Shown here one piece after another: positions 53,054-62,213 of a stretch of 64,000 nt of DNA. This DNA is from RGIG4097 sp964599875. GTDB lineage: Bacteria; Bacillota; Clostridia; Christensenellales; CAG-917. The translations under genes and the position numbers were made by a program. The notes below the pieces were generated by a model that was not told the DNA's origin, made no database searches, and saw nothing but the letters and a program-made list of their open reading frames with translations. Where the stretch lies: assembly GCA_964599875.1 (NCBI GenBank), contig CAZRHE010000005.1, forward strand, positions 1 to 64,000, read 5' to 3'. Within the stretch, counting starts at the first letter, position 1, and the number at the start of each line of letters is the position of its first letter.

Positions 53054-53767
53054 TTATTTTCCGATATAAGTGCCGATGCTTTCTCCTTCGAGTGCGCGCT
53101 TTATGCTGTCCTTTTCCATAAGGCTGAAAGCGATGATGGGGATTTCGTTGTCCATGCACATGGTGATTGCGGTGGTGTCCATTGCTTTAAGCCCCATGGA
53201 AATGACGTCCATATAACTGAGTTTGTCGAATTTGACTGCGTCGGGATTGACTTTGGGGTCGCTGTCATACACGCCGTCTACGTTCTTTGCAAGAAGAAGT
53301 GCGTTTGCGCCGATTTCAGCCGCGCGAAGTGCCGCGCCCGTATCCGTCGAGAAATAAGGATTGCCCGTGCCGCATGCGAATATGACGATTCTGCCTTTTT
53401 CGAGGTGGCGCATCGCTTTTCTCAAAATGTAAGGCTCCGCGACTTTTGTTATGGTGAGTGCGGTTTGAACTCTGACGGGGACCCCTCTTCTTTCGATTTG
53501 GTCTTGAATTGCAAGGGCGTTGATGACGGTTGCGAGCATTCCCATATGGTCTGCGGTTGTTTTGTTCATTTCGGTGTCCGCTTGTCTGCCTCTCCAGAAA
53601 TTTCCTCCGCCGATGACGATACCGATTTCCGCGCCGAGTTTTTTGACTTCGATGATTTCGTCCACGACTGCGCCGAGTTTGTTGAAATCGATGCCCATTC
53701 CGTTGTCGGTTGCGAGTGCCTCGCCCGAAAGTTTGATTATAACTCTTTTGAATTTAAGATTTGCCAT
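53054..53767 (-). CDS. pyrH: Uridylate kinase
   Basis: A 237-residue UMP kinase of the amino acid kinase fold. The start at 53767 (MANLKFKRVIIKLSGEAL) follows GAGGT; the longer frame from 53821 runs through the upstream terminator. Family motifs are GIVIGGGNFWRGR and ATGTGNPYFSTDT-like ACGTGNPYFSTDTGAALRAAE. It supplies UDP for nucleotide and wall precursor synthesis. Confidence 0.96.
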   Translation of the reverse strand: MANLKFKRVIIKLSGEALATDNGMGIDFNKLGAVVDEIIEVKKLGAEIGIVIGGGNFWRGRQADTEMNKTTADHMGMLATVINALAIQDQIERRGVPVRVQTALTITKVAEPYILRKAMRHLEKGRIVIFACGTGNPYFSTDTGAALRAAEIGANALLLAKNVDGVYDSDPKVNPDAVKFDKLSYMDVISMGLKAMDTTAITMCMDNEIPIIAFSLMEKDSIKRALEGESIGTYIGK

Positions 53768-53782
53768 ATATACCTCGCAAGA

Positions 53783-53811
53783 TAAAAAAAGAGGAACGCT
53801 CGACGCGCTCC
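53783..53811 (-). terminator. Terminator after tsf
   Basis: Minus strand GGAGCGC and GCGTTCC with a 5-nt loop, followed by TCTTTTTTT. It lies between tsf and pyrH and probably lets only part of the transcription reach pyrH. Confidence 0.8.
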
Positions 53812-53826
53812 CCTTTTGCATCGTTA

Positions 53827-54699
53827 TTATTTATTGAGTCCTGCTTGTTGCATAACTTCTTCTGCGAAATTGTCTTCTCTCTTTTGGAGTCCTTCGCCCA
53901 TTTGATAACGAGTGAAGCGAATGACTTTTGCTCCGCCGTTTTGTGCAAGATATTGTGCGATGGTGATATCGCCGTTCTTGACGAAAACTTGGTCGAGGAG
54001 GCAGATTTCTTTGAAGAACTTATTGATTCTGCCTTCTATCATCTTTTCGATGATTGCGAGAGGCTTGGGATTGGGTTCGTTCAAAGATTGTGCTTTGAGG
54101 ATTTCTTTTTCGTGTGCGACTACGTCTGCGGGGACGTCGTCTTTGCAAACGTATTGTGCGTTTGCCGCCGCGATTTGGAGTGCCACGTCGTGGACGACTT
54201 CCTTAGGTGCGCATGCGCATGCTTCGACCATAACGCCGATTTTGCCGCCCATATGGATATAGGTGTCGACGGTGCTGTCGTTTGCGGTGTAAACGGTGAA
54301 ACGTCTGATTGAGATTTTTTCTCCCATCTTCATGACGTATTCGTTGGTGACGTCGGTCATTGCCGCGGTGACTTCCGCGACGGTTGCGTTTTCGTTGTCG
54401 AGGACGTAATTTGCGACTTTGTCGACGTATTCACGGAAGATAGGACCGTTTGCGACGAAGTCGGATTCGCAGTTGACTTCGATAAGGACGTGTTTATTGT
54501 CTTTGCTGGTTGCGTAGACAATGCCTTCCGCCGCGATACGAGATTCTTTCTTCGCTGCGGTTGCGATGCCTTTTTCTCTGAGATAATCGATTGCGGCTTC
54601 CATGTCGCCGTCGGTCGCTACGAGTGCTTTTTTGCAATCCATCATACCGACACCGGTTCTACCGCGGAGTTCCATAACGTCTTTGCTTGTGAATGACAT
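53827..54699 (-). CDS. tsf: Elongation factor Ts
   Basis: A 290-residue guanine-nucleotide exchange factor for EF-Tu. The N-terminal UBA-like domain contains ELRGRTGVGMMDCKKAL, and the core contains VLIEVNCESDFVA. Length is normal. It lies 28 bp after rpsB, with GGAGA before the ATG. Confidence 0.97.
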   Translation of the reverse strand: MSFTSKDVMELRGRTGVGMMDCKKALVATDGDMEAAIDYLREKGIATAAKKESRIAAEGIVYATSKDNKHVLIEVNCESDFVANGPIFREYVDKVANYVLDNENATVAEVTAAMTDVTNEYVMKMGEKISIRRFTVYTANDSTVDTYIHMGGKIGVMVEACACAPKEVVHDVALQIAAANAQYVCKDDVPADVVAHEKEILKAQSLNEPNPKPLAIIEKMIEGRINKFFKEICLLDQVFVKNGDITIAQYLAQNGGAKVIRFTRYQMGEGLQKREDNFAEEVMQQAGLNK

Positions 54700-54727
54700 A
54701 GTATATTCTCCTAATTATTTTACGATA

Positions 54728-55531
54728 TTATTCTGCTTCCTTCTCTGCGATTGCCTTTTCGAGGGCTTCTTCGGGAGAGAGAGTCGCTTCGGTTGCGGGT
54801 GCTTCTTCTGCTACGGTTTCTTCCGCCGCTTTGGGTGCGGTATAGGATTCACCTTGTCTTCCTTCGATGACTGCGTCCGCCATCAAGGATGCGAAGAGTT
54901 GGATTGCGCGGATAGCGTCGTCGTTGCCGGGGATGACGTAATCGACGAGGTCGGGGTCACAGTTGGTATCTACGACTGCTACGATGGGGATGTTGAGTTT
55001 GCGTGCTTCTTTGATTGCGATTTCTTCTTTTTTGAGGTCGACTACAAAGAGGCATCCGGGCAAACCGCGCATATTTTTGATGCCGCCGAGGTTCTTTTCG
55101 AGGTCGTCGCGTTCTTTCTTGAGTGCTGCGACTTCTTTCTTGGGGAGCATCTCGAACTCACCGATGAGTTCTCTTTGATTGATTTTGTTGAGTCTGTCTA
55201 TACGAGTGCGGATGGTCTTGAAGTTGGTGAGAGTGCCACCGAGCCATCTTTGGTTGATATAGAACATGTCGCAACGTTCCGCTTCTTGTTGGATTGCGTC
55301 TTGGGCTTGTTTTTTGGTTCCGACGAAAAGGACGGATTTGCCTTCTGCCGCGATGCTCTTCACAAATTGATATGCAGCCTCGACGTGGTCGACGGAGATT
55401 GCAAGGTCGATAATGTGAATATCGTTGCGGGTTGCGTAGATGTACCTTGACATTTTAGGATTCCATCTTTTGGTTTGATGTCCGAAGTGGACGCCTGCTT
55501 CGAGCAGGGCTTTCATGGTTGTTACGGCCAT
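54728..55531 (-). CDS. rpsB: 30S ribosomal protein S2
   Basis: A 267-residue S2 protein. MKALLEAGVHFGHQTKRWNPKM at the N-terminus and NQRWLGGTLTNFKTI are diagnostic. The C-terminus has an acidic Ala/Glu tail. AAGGAGG precedes the ATG. A leader of about 90 nt with possible hairpins separates it from its promoter and may host S2 feedback control. Confidence 0.97.
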   Translation of the reverse strand: MAVTTMKALLEAGVHFGHQTKRWNPKMSRYIYATRNDIHIIDLAISVDHVEAAYQFVKSIAAEGKSVLFVGTKKQAQDAIQQEAERCDMFYINQRWLGGTLTNFKTIRTRIDRLNKINQRELIGEFEMLPKKEVAALKKERDDLEKNLGGIKNMRGLPGCLFVVDLKKEEIAIKEARKLNIPIVAVVDTNCDPDLVDYVIPGNDDAIRAIQLFASLMADAVIEGRQGESYTAPKAAEETVAEEAPATEATLSPEEALEKAIAEKEAE

Positions 55532-55631
55532 TTTATGGTCCTCCTTGATTTGTTTTTACCTCCTTCGGTTTCGACGTCCGAGCCACCGATGGAACGACAC
55601 GAACTCCGCCGAAGTGTGCGGTGCGATGATG

Positions 55632-55660
55632 ATTATATTATATAAATAAATTTTTTGCAA
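55632..55660 (-). promoter_or_regulatory. Promoter of rpsB-tsf
   Basis: Minus strand: TTGCAA (55655-55660), 17-bp spacer, TATAAT (55632-55637). The transcript leader (about 55532-55625) contains CCGCACACTTCGGCGG-type pairing and two purine-rich GGAGG sites. Confidence 0.75.
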
Positions 55661-55721
55661 GAAAAATAAACAACTTTTTCAAGCAAATTTGAGAAGATTT
55701 CGATGCGGAGCGAAAATCCGA

Positions 55722-56036
55722 TTATTCTTCTCCCCCGTCCCATTCTTCGAGCATTTTGATAAACTCGTTGAATACCTTTTCGAGGACGTCGTCGTCTTCG
55801 ATTGCCGCGAAGTTGGTGTTGCCCTCTTTATCTTCGACGATTTCGTAAATGAGGACTTCGTCTTCTTCGATATCGGGAAGGGGCTCGACGGGTTTCATGA
55901 CGATATACCATTTGTCGTCCACATCCAAGGTTGCAAGTTCGTAAAACTCCTCGTCTTTGTCGGTTGCTTCGTTATAAAGGACGATAATATCGTCGTCTTC
56001 GGTTGCTTCGTTTTGGTCTTTGAAAAAGTCTGCCAT
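55722..56036 (-). CDS. DUF1292 family protein
   Basis: A 104-residue very acidic protein of the DUF1292 (YrzB-like) family, recognised by DDDIIVLYNEATDKDEEFYELATLD and the ending FNEFIKMLEE. In Firmicutes it is usually found near ruvX, and here ruvX lies 128 bp away on the same strand. Function is not established. AAGGAG precedes the ATG and it has its own promoter. Confidence 0.85.
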   Translation of the reverse strand: MADFFKDQNEATEDDDIIVLYNEATDKDEEFYELATLDVDDKWYIVMKPVEPLPDIEEDEVLIYEIVEDKEGNTNFAAIEDDDVLEKVFNEFIKMLEEWDGGEE

Positions 56037-56061
56037 AATGGTTCTCCTTTATTTTGGATAG

Positions 56062-56090
56062 ATTTTAGCACGAATCGGATGAAAAATCAA
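56062..56090 (-). promoter_or_regulatory. Promoter of the DUF1292 gene
   Basis: Minus strand: TTGATT (56085-56090), 17-bp spacer, TAAAAT (56062-56067). Confidence 0.6.
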
Positions 56091-56164
56091 TACGCAATAT
56101 CGCGCCGTGCGATAATTGCGAAATCAAAATTCTCCGATTTTTTTATTTTGGTGTGTTAGAATAT

Positions 56165-56584
56165 CTATTTTCTACCGTCGAGATAGGACTGCAAAATTAT
56201 TGTCGCGGCGACTTTGTCTATGACGGTTTTGCGTTTTTCGCGTCTGACGTCCGCCTCGATGAGCATTCTTTCGGCGGATACGGTCGTCAGTCTTTCGTCG
56301 ACGTATATGACTTCGAGTCCGCTTGCCTCTTTGAGTGCGTCCCCGAATTCTCTTGTGACCTCTACTCTGGGACCTGCGGTGCCGTCCATATTGAGGGGAA
56401 GTCCCAAAACGAATGCGTCCGCGTCTTCCTTTTTTGCGTAGTCCACGAAGTACGCGATATCTTGCTCGAAGGTTTTACCCTTTCTCACGTAAGTTTCTCT
56501 CGGATTTGCGGTGATGCCGAGCATATCGCTGACCGCAACTCCTATTCTGACGTCGCCGACGTCGAGCGCAACTTTTCTTTTCAT
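56165..56584 (-). CDS. ruvX: RuvX/YqgF family nuclease
   Basis: A 139-residue RNase H-fold protein. Catalytic-site motifs are ALDVGDVRIGVAVSD (D8-region), YVDERLTTVSAERML and DKVAATIILQSYLD. The family is implicated in 16S rRNA 5'-end processing and Holliday junction resolution. It is the last gene of the rarA-ABC-ruvX group, 8 bp after the permease gene. Confidence 0.93.
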   Translation of the reverse strand: MKRKVALDVGDVRIGVAVSDMLGITANPRETYVRKGKTFEQDIAYFVDYAKKEDADAFVLGLPLNMDGTAGPRVEVTREFGDALKEASGLEVIYVDERLTTVSAERMLIEADVRREKRKTVIDKVAATIILQSYLDGRK

Positions 56585-56592
56585 TTTTCTCC

Positions 56593-58314
56593 TTATTTCA
56601 AAAATCCGCTTTTCTTGAATTTGAAAGAGCGTTTTTCTTTGGTTTTGTATTTATTTTCGTCCATTCTATCGTAAAGGATTTCTCCCTTTTTGAAAAGCAA
56701 TACGTTGAATATTCCCGCTACGAGCAAGGATATTGCGATTACAGTCCCCCAAAACGCCGCGTATGAGCCTACGTAGCCGATAAGGGGCTCGGTCGCGGCA
56801 AACGTGCAGGCAAGCAGGACTATCGCGACCGCAACGACGAAACATATCAAAAACGGTATCGCGAGAAGTATATTGCTCATTTGCAGTTCGGAGGTGTCTT
56901 TCCAGTCGAGATTGGGGCGTTTCATATCAATAAGCACGGACAGTGCGTTTATTCCCGACGTGAATATCATCATGGCAAGTCCGAAAAGAAGTGCGTTGAC
57001 CGCTCCCGTTTCCATAAACGCCCCTACTATTATCGCAAGCACGACTATGCCGACGGCGGACACGATATTTGCAAACAATATCTTTTCCGCGATGAATTCT
57101 TTCGACTTTATAGGCAGTTGTTTCATGACGTAGTATGCGTTTCCGTCGCGACTAAACGCAAGCACTGCGGACATATTTGTCGCGGAATTTAAGAGCATGG
57201 AATACAAAAACGCCACTCCCGTTTGAATCATAGGGACGATTAAGTTTTCTTTTTCCTCGGGCGACAGCATAATGGAATACGCTTCGGGGTCCGAGAATTT
57301 GAACGCAACGATTAACACGACGGGCGCGATTACCGCGTTGAGAAAGGACGTCAACGCAAGCCCGGGATATCGCACGAGAGATTTGAAATCCCTTTCAAGC
57401 AATGCCGCGATATGCGTGTTTTTGCGGAAATTGGATTTATGCGAGGATTTGCCGCTCCTTGTTTCGAGTTGCGCCGCAACCGCCTTGCCGTAAAACGCTT
57501 TCGTCATCATGGTTATCAAAGCGATAAGCCCTACGTATATTGCCGCTGTGATTCCGAAATTTGCAAGGGAATTTATGCCGAGGGACGCATATATCAAAAC
57601 CTTGTCGGGATAGCCGACGTTGGCGACTTTTACGATAATCGAAACTGCGTTTTCGGACAGTCCTTCTATTGAATTGGAATCCGAAAATTGCGGCACTATG
57701 GCAAAATAAAATCCGAACAAAACCGCAAACAATATCAGTGTCGTTACGGTGCCTATCGCCGCCCTTCTCTTGAAGAATCTCGACAGATACATAATGGGCA
57801 TCGACAGGACGGACGCAAGTGCAAGCGGCAATATGGGCGTCAGCAATATAATCAACAAAATGAGCGGATAGAATGCTGGAAAAACATAATATCCGCTTAT
57901 GCTTGCCGTTATGGACATCGTGAGCAGCGCAGGCAAAAGTACGTAGGCGGCGATGATGAGTTCGTTAACGTAAACGACGGATATTTTGGCAAAATACAGC
58001 GTCGTCGGCTTAATGGGAAGAGAGGATAAAAACGCGTTGTCGTCGGATAGATACAGCGTGGATAATATTCCCTGCACCGCAAAAAAGAAAGACAGTGCCT
58101 GCGCCGACAAAACGACCACCGTTACGACGTGCGGAAATACGTTGTTTTGCATAGCAAGCGGCGTCAGAGTGCCGAGCATCATACAAATCAATACGAGTAG
58201 CGGCGACGTGAATAAACCCGCAAGCACGAGATTTGGGACTTTGTGTTTTTTTCCGACGGTCGTGCCGAAATAATTCTTCGCAAGAAATTTGAAAAGGAGT
58301 AGGAATTTATTCAT
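56593..58314 (-). CDS. ABC exporter permease
   Basis: A 573-residue integral membrane protein with roughly ten to twelve helices in two halves separated by a soluble loop (about 285-345), the layout of one-gene ABC-2-like exporter permeases of Gram-positives. The end is basic (KYKTKEKRSFKFKKSGFLK). It overlaps the ATP-binding gene by 8 bp, so the two form one transporter. Cargo is unknown. Confidence 0.8.
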   Translation of the reverse strand: MNKFLLLFKFLAKNYFGTTVGKKHKVPNLVLAGLFTSPLLVLICMMLGTLTPLAMQNNVFPHVVTVVVLSAQALSFFFAVQGILSTLYLSDDNAFLSSLPIKPTTLYFAKISVVYVNELIIAAYVLLPALLTMSITASISGYYVFPAFYPLILLIILLTPILPLALASVLSMPIMYLSRFFKRRAAIGTVTTLILFAVLFGFYFAIVPQFSDSNSIEGLSENAVSIIVKVANVGYPDKVLIYASLGINSLANFGITAAIYVGLIALITMMTKAFYGKAVAAQLETRSGKSSHKSNFRKNTHIAALLERDFKSLVRYPGLALTSFLNAVIAPVVLIVAFKFSDPEAYSIMLSPEEKENLIVPMIQTGVAFLYSMLLNSATNMSAVLAFSRDGNAYYVMKQLPIKSKEFIAEKILFANIVSAVGIVVLAIIVGAFMETGAVNALLFGLAMMIFTSGINALSVLIDMKRPNLDWKDTSELQMSNILLAIPFLICFVVAVAIVLLACTFAATEPLIGYVGSYAAFWGTVIAISLLVAGIFNVLLFKKGEILYDRMDENKYKTKEKRSFKFKKSGFLK

Positions 58315-59047
58315 TTTCGCTCGTTTCGTTTGAAGTGATTTGCAAGAATAAGTCTTCGAGTGAACTCGACAATCCGCTTTCGTGCAGTTCTGAAACAGAG
58401 CAAACGGTTATCAAATTGCCTTTATCTATAATGCCTACTCTGTCGCAGACTTTTTCAACGACGTCGAGGACGTGCGAACTGAAAAACACGCTTTTCCCTT
58501 CGTTTGCATACTCCCTCATCAGATTTTTGAGGTTATATGCGGATTTAGGATCGAGTCCCGTGAGCGGCTCGTCCAAAATCCAAAGTTCGGGCTCGTGAAT
58601 AAGTGCGCCTATGACGTTGAGTTTTTGTTTCATTCCGTGGGAATAACTCTTTATTTGGTCGTTTATCGCGCTTTTGAGGTCGAAAATTTCGAGATACTTG
58701 TCAAGTCGCGCTTTTCTTTCGCTTTCGGGAACGTCATAGACGTTCGCCATAAAATTGACGTATTCCGCTCCCGTCAACCTTTCGTAAGTCGCGTGGTCGT
58801 CGGATACGTAGCCGATAAGGCGTTTTGCCTCTATCGGAGATGATTTAAGGTCTATTCCGCCTATCCGTATATTGCCGTCGTCGTATGACAAAATGCCCGT
58901 AGCGCACTTAATCGTCGTGGATTTGCCCGCGCCGTTGGGACCTATAAAGCCGAAAATCTCCCCGGGTTTGACTTCCAAAGAGAGATTGTTCACCGCAGGG
59001 ACTGCGTTTTTTGAATAGGTTTTCGTCAGATTGTTGATTTTGAGCAT
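58307..59047 (-). CDS. ABC transporter ATP-binding protein
   Basis: A 246-residue ATPase. Walker A is GPNGAGKST (36-44), the signature loop reads YSHGMKQKL instead of LSGGQ, as usual for exporter ATPases of this type, and Walker B is LWILDEPLTGLDP. It powers the adjacent permease. It starts 4 bp after rarA. Confidence 0.93.
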   Translation of the reverse strand: MLKINNLTKTYSKNAVPAVNNLSLEVKPGEIFGFIGPNGAGKSTTIKCATGILSYDDGNIRIGGIDLKSSPIEAKRLIGYVSDDHATYERLTGAEYVNFMANVYDVPESERKARLDKYLEIFDLKSAINDQIKSYSHGMKQKLNVIGALIHEPELWILDEPLTGLDPKSAYNLKNLMREYANEGKSVFFSSHVLDVVEKVCDRVGIIDKGNLITVCSVSELHESGLSSSLEDLFLQITSNETSENE

Positions 59048-59051
59048 ACTA

Positions 59052-60353
59052 TTACGGTTTGAATTTTGATTTTCTTTGTGCTTTTCTTTCCTTGACGACC
59101 TTTTCGAATCCGTTTTCGGTCGGCTCGTAGAAGACTACGGATTTCAACTCGTCGGGAAGATATTGTTGGTCAACCCAACCGCCGTAATCGTGCGGATACT
59201 TGTATCCGCTTATTTGCTCCCCTTTGTAGTTCGGGTCGCGAAGATATACGGGGACGGATTCTCTTTTTACGGTGCGCACGGCGTTTTCCGCGTTCATCAT
59301 AGCGACTTCGACCTTGTTTGATTTCGGTGCTTCCGCAACATAAATTATGCCCTCCGTGAGAGGGATTTTTCCCTCGGGCAAGCCGATTTTTTCATATGCG
59401 TTCATTGCTGAAACCGCTACGACGAGTGCGTTGGGATCCGCCATGCCTACGTCTTCTGCGGCGTGGATAACGATTCTTCTTGCGATGAGCATGGGGTCAA
59501 GCCCTGCGTCTATGAGCCTCATCGCCCAATAAACAGCGGCGTCCGAGTCGCTTCCGCGCATACTCTTAATGAATGCGGAAATGATATCGTAATACATGCT
59601 TTCGTCAAAGCCGAGAGCCTTTTTTTGAATGGATTGTTCCGCGACTTTTTTGTCTACGCGGATAACTCCGTCTGCGCCTGCGTGCGTCGTGATGACCGCA
59701 AGTTCGAGCGCGTTGAGCGCGGTGCGCAAATCTCCGCCCGACGCCCAAGCAAGATGAGATAATGCCTCGTCGTCTATGACGACGTTCATATCTCCGAGCC
59801 CTCTTTCTTTGTCCGAAAGCGCATATTTTAGTCCTTTCAAAACGTCTTTATCCGTAAGACGAGAGAATTCGAAAACCCTGCATCTCGACACGATTGCGCG
59901 CGTCATATTCGCATACGGATTTTCAGTCGTCGAGCCGATGAAAATTATGTATCCCTGCTCTATCGCTTGCAAAACGCTGTCCGATTGCGCCTTATTCCAC
60001 CTATGACACTCGTCGAGTAGCAAATAAGTGCGTTTGCCGTAAATTCTTAAAAGTTCTTTTGCGTCTTCAATAACCTTTTTTGCGTCCGCAACACCCGCCG
60101 TGACTGCGTTGAGTTTGACGAAGTTTGCGTTCGTATTTTGTGCGATAATATGCGCAAGAGTGGTTTTTCCCGTGCCGGGAGGACCGTAAAAAATGCAACT
60201 TCCCAGCCTATCTGCGGAAATCGCTCTTCGAAGAAGAGAACCTTCTCCTACGATTTTTGATTGACCGATAAACTCGTCGAGAGTGCGCGGACGCATCCTT
60301 TCGGCGAGGGGTGCCATTTTTTCAACGTTGTTTTGCAAATCGAATAAGTCCAT
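59052..60353 (-). CDS. rarA: Replication-associated recombination protein A
   Basis: A 433-residue clamp-loader-like AAA+ ATPase (RarA/MgsA) acting at stalled forks. Walker A is in YGPPGTGKTTLAHII (about 55-69), Walker B in LLLDECHRWNKAQ, and the C-terminal tetramerisation region has FIKSMRGSDSDAAVYWAMRLIDAG and RIVIHAAEDVGMADP. Length is normal. It heads a tight minus-strand group with the ABC exporter and ruvX, an association I would not have predicted. Confidence 0.96.
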   Translation of the reverse strand: MDLFDLQNNVEKMAPLAERMRPRTLDEFIGQSKIVGEGSLLRRAISADRLGSCIFYGPPGTGKTTLAHIIAQNTNANFVKLNAVTAGVADAKKVIEDAKELLRIYGKRTYLLLDECHRWNKAQSDSVLQAIEQGYIIFIGSTTENPYANMTRAIVSRCRVFEFSRLTDKDVLKGLKYALSDKERGLGDMNVVIDDEALSHLAWASGGDLRTALNALELAVITTHAGADGVIRVDKKVAEQSIQKKALGFDESMYYDIISAFIKSMRGSDSDAAVYWAMRLIDAGLDPMLIARRIVIHAAEDVGMADPNALVVAVSAMNAYEKIGLPEGKIPLTEGIIYVAEAPKSNKVEVAMMNAENAVRTVKRESVPVYLRDPNYKGEQISGYKYPHDYGGWVDQQYLPDELKSVVFYEPTENGFEKVVKERKAQRKSKFKP

Positions 60354-60409
60354 ACTTTAATTATAAATCTTTTTATTGAAATGTAAAGAAAAATGTCACA
60401 GACTGCTTT

Positions 60410-60553
60410 TGAATAAAAAATGCCTTGTTTCAAAGTTACAAAGTAACTTGCGACAAGGACGGCAAAGTTGCAAGACCGTCAAAGTCGTAAACAAGGCAAG
60501 GCACAAGTCAAGCGATAAAACCGCCAACCAAAGGCGGTGATATCCAATTTGAC
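60410..60553 (-). ncRNA. Candidate structured small RNA
   Basis: On the minus strand a promoter-like element is followed by a hairpin ACCGCC/GGCGGT (60520-60538) and then a three-way junction. Its closing stem is GCCTTGTTT/AAACAAGGC (60422-60430 with 60489-60497). One branch is AAGTTAC/GTAACTT (60433-60449). The other is a two-part helix, CGAC/GTCG plus GACGG/CCGTC (60451-60487). The closing stem runs directly into ATTTTTT, giving a natural terminator end. No coding frame is present. It does not match 6S, SRP, tmRNA or a riboswitch that I recognise. Confidence 0.55.
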
Positions 60554-60559
60554 GATTTT

Positions 60560-60589
60560 ATGTTAATCGATAAAAAGAACTTTTGTCAA
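60560..60589 (-). promoter_or_regulatory. Promoter for the candidate small RNA
   Basis: Minus strand: TTGACA (60584-60589), 18-bp spacer, TAACAT (60560-60565). It starts 4 bp after the stop codon of the upstream gene. Confidence 0.55.
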
Positions 60590-60592
60590 CGA

Positions 60593-61978
60593 CTAATTTT
60601 TGAAAGGCGTTTTCAATTCGACGACAAGGGGTGTTTTTCCAAGTTTGACGCAAGGTATCCCCTTCATTTTCGTGCCGTTTACGGATAGAGTTTCAACGCA
60701 TGAAGGCAAAATCGTGACGTGATGTTTGACCCCGTCGTGTGAAAAATCCAAGTCAATTTTTTCAAATTCGGAGGAAATCGACGGTTCGAGAAAAAGATTG
60801 TCGCCCAGTATCGAAACCCCGAATTTCAGCGTATTTTTCGATGTAAAAGGCGCAAAAGTATTCTTAAATAATGCGCTTTTTAGAATACTATTTTGATTTT
60901 TGCGCGGATTTTTGAAAAACAGCGACGTCATTTCTCTGCTCGATAAGGCACGGCACAGCATGATTAAATTTCGTTTTTGACGGAAAACGTAAACTGCGCT
61001 TTCGGGAGTTTGAATTTTTTTTGCACCGATAGGCGTCGGGACTGCTCTATTCAGATAATTTTCAATGGTTAAGGCGTAGACGTATTCGTCGATATTCAGT
61101 TTCGTAGATTGACGGCAAAGTTCGGTCATAAACGATATTTTCTCATCCGCCCCGCTCTCTCTGAATACGTCGTAAGAGTGCAAAATTTCAAGCGGACGAT
61201 AAAATCGATAAAACGAAAACGCGGATAATCTTTCAAGGCTGTCCGCGATTGACGATAAAATTCTGCGCGTTGAATATGCGACGTCGAAATAAACCGCGTC
61301 CGCAGACGGCGTGACTTCTCCTCTAAAACTCGATGAAAAATGCAAAAACACGTTGTTGTCTTTGAGTATTCGATAAATCTTCGACTTTTCGTATTTTTTC
61401 GGATTTTTGGATATCTTCTCCGCTATTTTTCGGATTTTTTCTATCGTCAGCACTCTCGACGCAAGAAAGCCCGCCTTTTCAAGCAAGACGTATTCGAAAA
61501 CTTTATCCGCAATTTTGATTTCGTCGAAAGTTACGGTCGAGATTTTGTTGAATGTTTCAAACGCGGTTGCGATTTTATCTTCGATTATATTAAATTCGCA
61601 ACTCGATAGTGCGGTTTTTGCGATGATTTCCATTCTTGAAAGGTTTTTGATACATGGTAAATCGCTGATATCGTCGCAGTTTTTCACACCTTTTGCGTGC
61701 TTTTCTACTTGCTTTAATAACTCCGATAAAATTTTCAATTCGTCGCAGTCGGATTTTTCGGCAAGTTTCCTTGCCTTTTTGATTTTTTTATAAAACGGTT
61801 TCACGTCGTAAGTGAGATTTCCGCTTTTCACCGCTTGAAAATCCGCAATCTTTTTCAGTTTGATTACGTACTTTTCATCGCTTAAAAGTTTGGAAAACTC
61901 CTCTCTCTGCTTGCTTTTACCGATGAGATAGAGCGTGAAAAACGCGAACGTAACTATTCCTGCGATTAGATATTCCAT
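60593..61978 (-). CDS. Anchored protein of unknown function
   Basis: A 461-residue basic protein. Residues 1-19 form a membrane anchor (EYLIAGIVTFAFFTLYLIG). Residues 20-330 are mostly helical and charged. The last 80 residues (FGVSILGDNLFLEPSISSEF, SHDGVKHHVTI, VNGTKMKGIPCVKL) recall the C-terminal beta-sandwich of GH94-type sugar phosphorylases and cyclic glucan synthases, but the catalytic barrel is absent. That likeness is from memory and weak. It could be a reduced relative in which the membrane part and sandwich persist. Palindrome copy D lies inside the gene. The gene stands alone between rnpB and the small RNA. Confidence 0.6.
   Translation of the reverse strand: MEYLIAGIVTFAFFTLYLIGKSKQREEFSKLLSDEKYVIKLKKIADFQAVKSGNLTYDVKPFYKKIKKARKLAEKSDCDELKILSELLKQVEKHAKGVKNCDDISDLPCIKNLSRMEIIAKTALSSCEFNIIEDKIATAFETFNKISTVTFDEIKIADKVFEYVLLEKAGFLASRVLTIEKIRKIAEKISKNPKKYEKSKIYRILKDNNVFLHFSSSFRGEVTPSADAVYFDVAYSTRRILSSIADSLERLSAFSFYRFYRPLEILHSYDVFRESGADEKISFMTELCRQSTKLNIDEYVYALTIENYLNRAVPTPIGAKKIQTPESAVYVFRQKRNLIMLCRALSSREMTSLFFKNPRKNQNSILKSALFKNTFAPFTSKNTLKFGVSILGDNLFLEPSISSEFEKIDLDFSHDGVKHHVTILPSCVETLSVNGTKMKGIPCVKLGKTPLVVELKTPFKN
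60857..60889. repeat. 33-bp gapped palindrome, copy D (inside CDS)
   Basis: AGTATTCT, 17 bp, AGAATACT, a perfect palindrome in its outer 8-bp arms. It lies within the gene of the anchored unknown protein, in frame with an uninterrupted product. Confidence 0.7.
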
Positions 61979-62185
61979 ATCCCGATTATCGCCAAAACCC
62001 CGCCGTTTAATAACCGTATGCAGGTATGCTGATATGATTTATAAGGACTTTGTGGTCGTGCAATCAAAATTGATTTTGACTTTTAATAAACACGGAATGA
62101 ATTTACAACTATTTTTCGTCGATTTTTGTCGAATAATTGAAACGCATATTGATTCATCGCGTTTAGTTTAGATTTTCAAATAAGA

Positions 62186-62213
62186 GTAAAAGAAAACGCC
62201 CTTTCGAGCGTTT
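62186..62213 (-). terminator. Terminator of rnpB
   Basis: Minus strand AAACGCTC and GGGCGTTT with a GAAA loop, followed by TCTTTTA. It directly follows the RNase P RNA 3' end. Confidence 0.85.
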
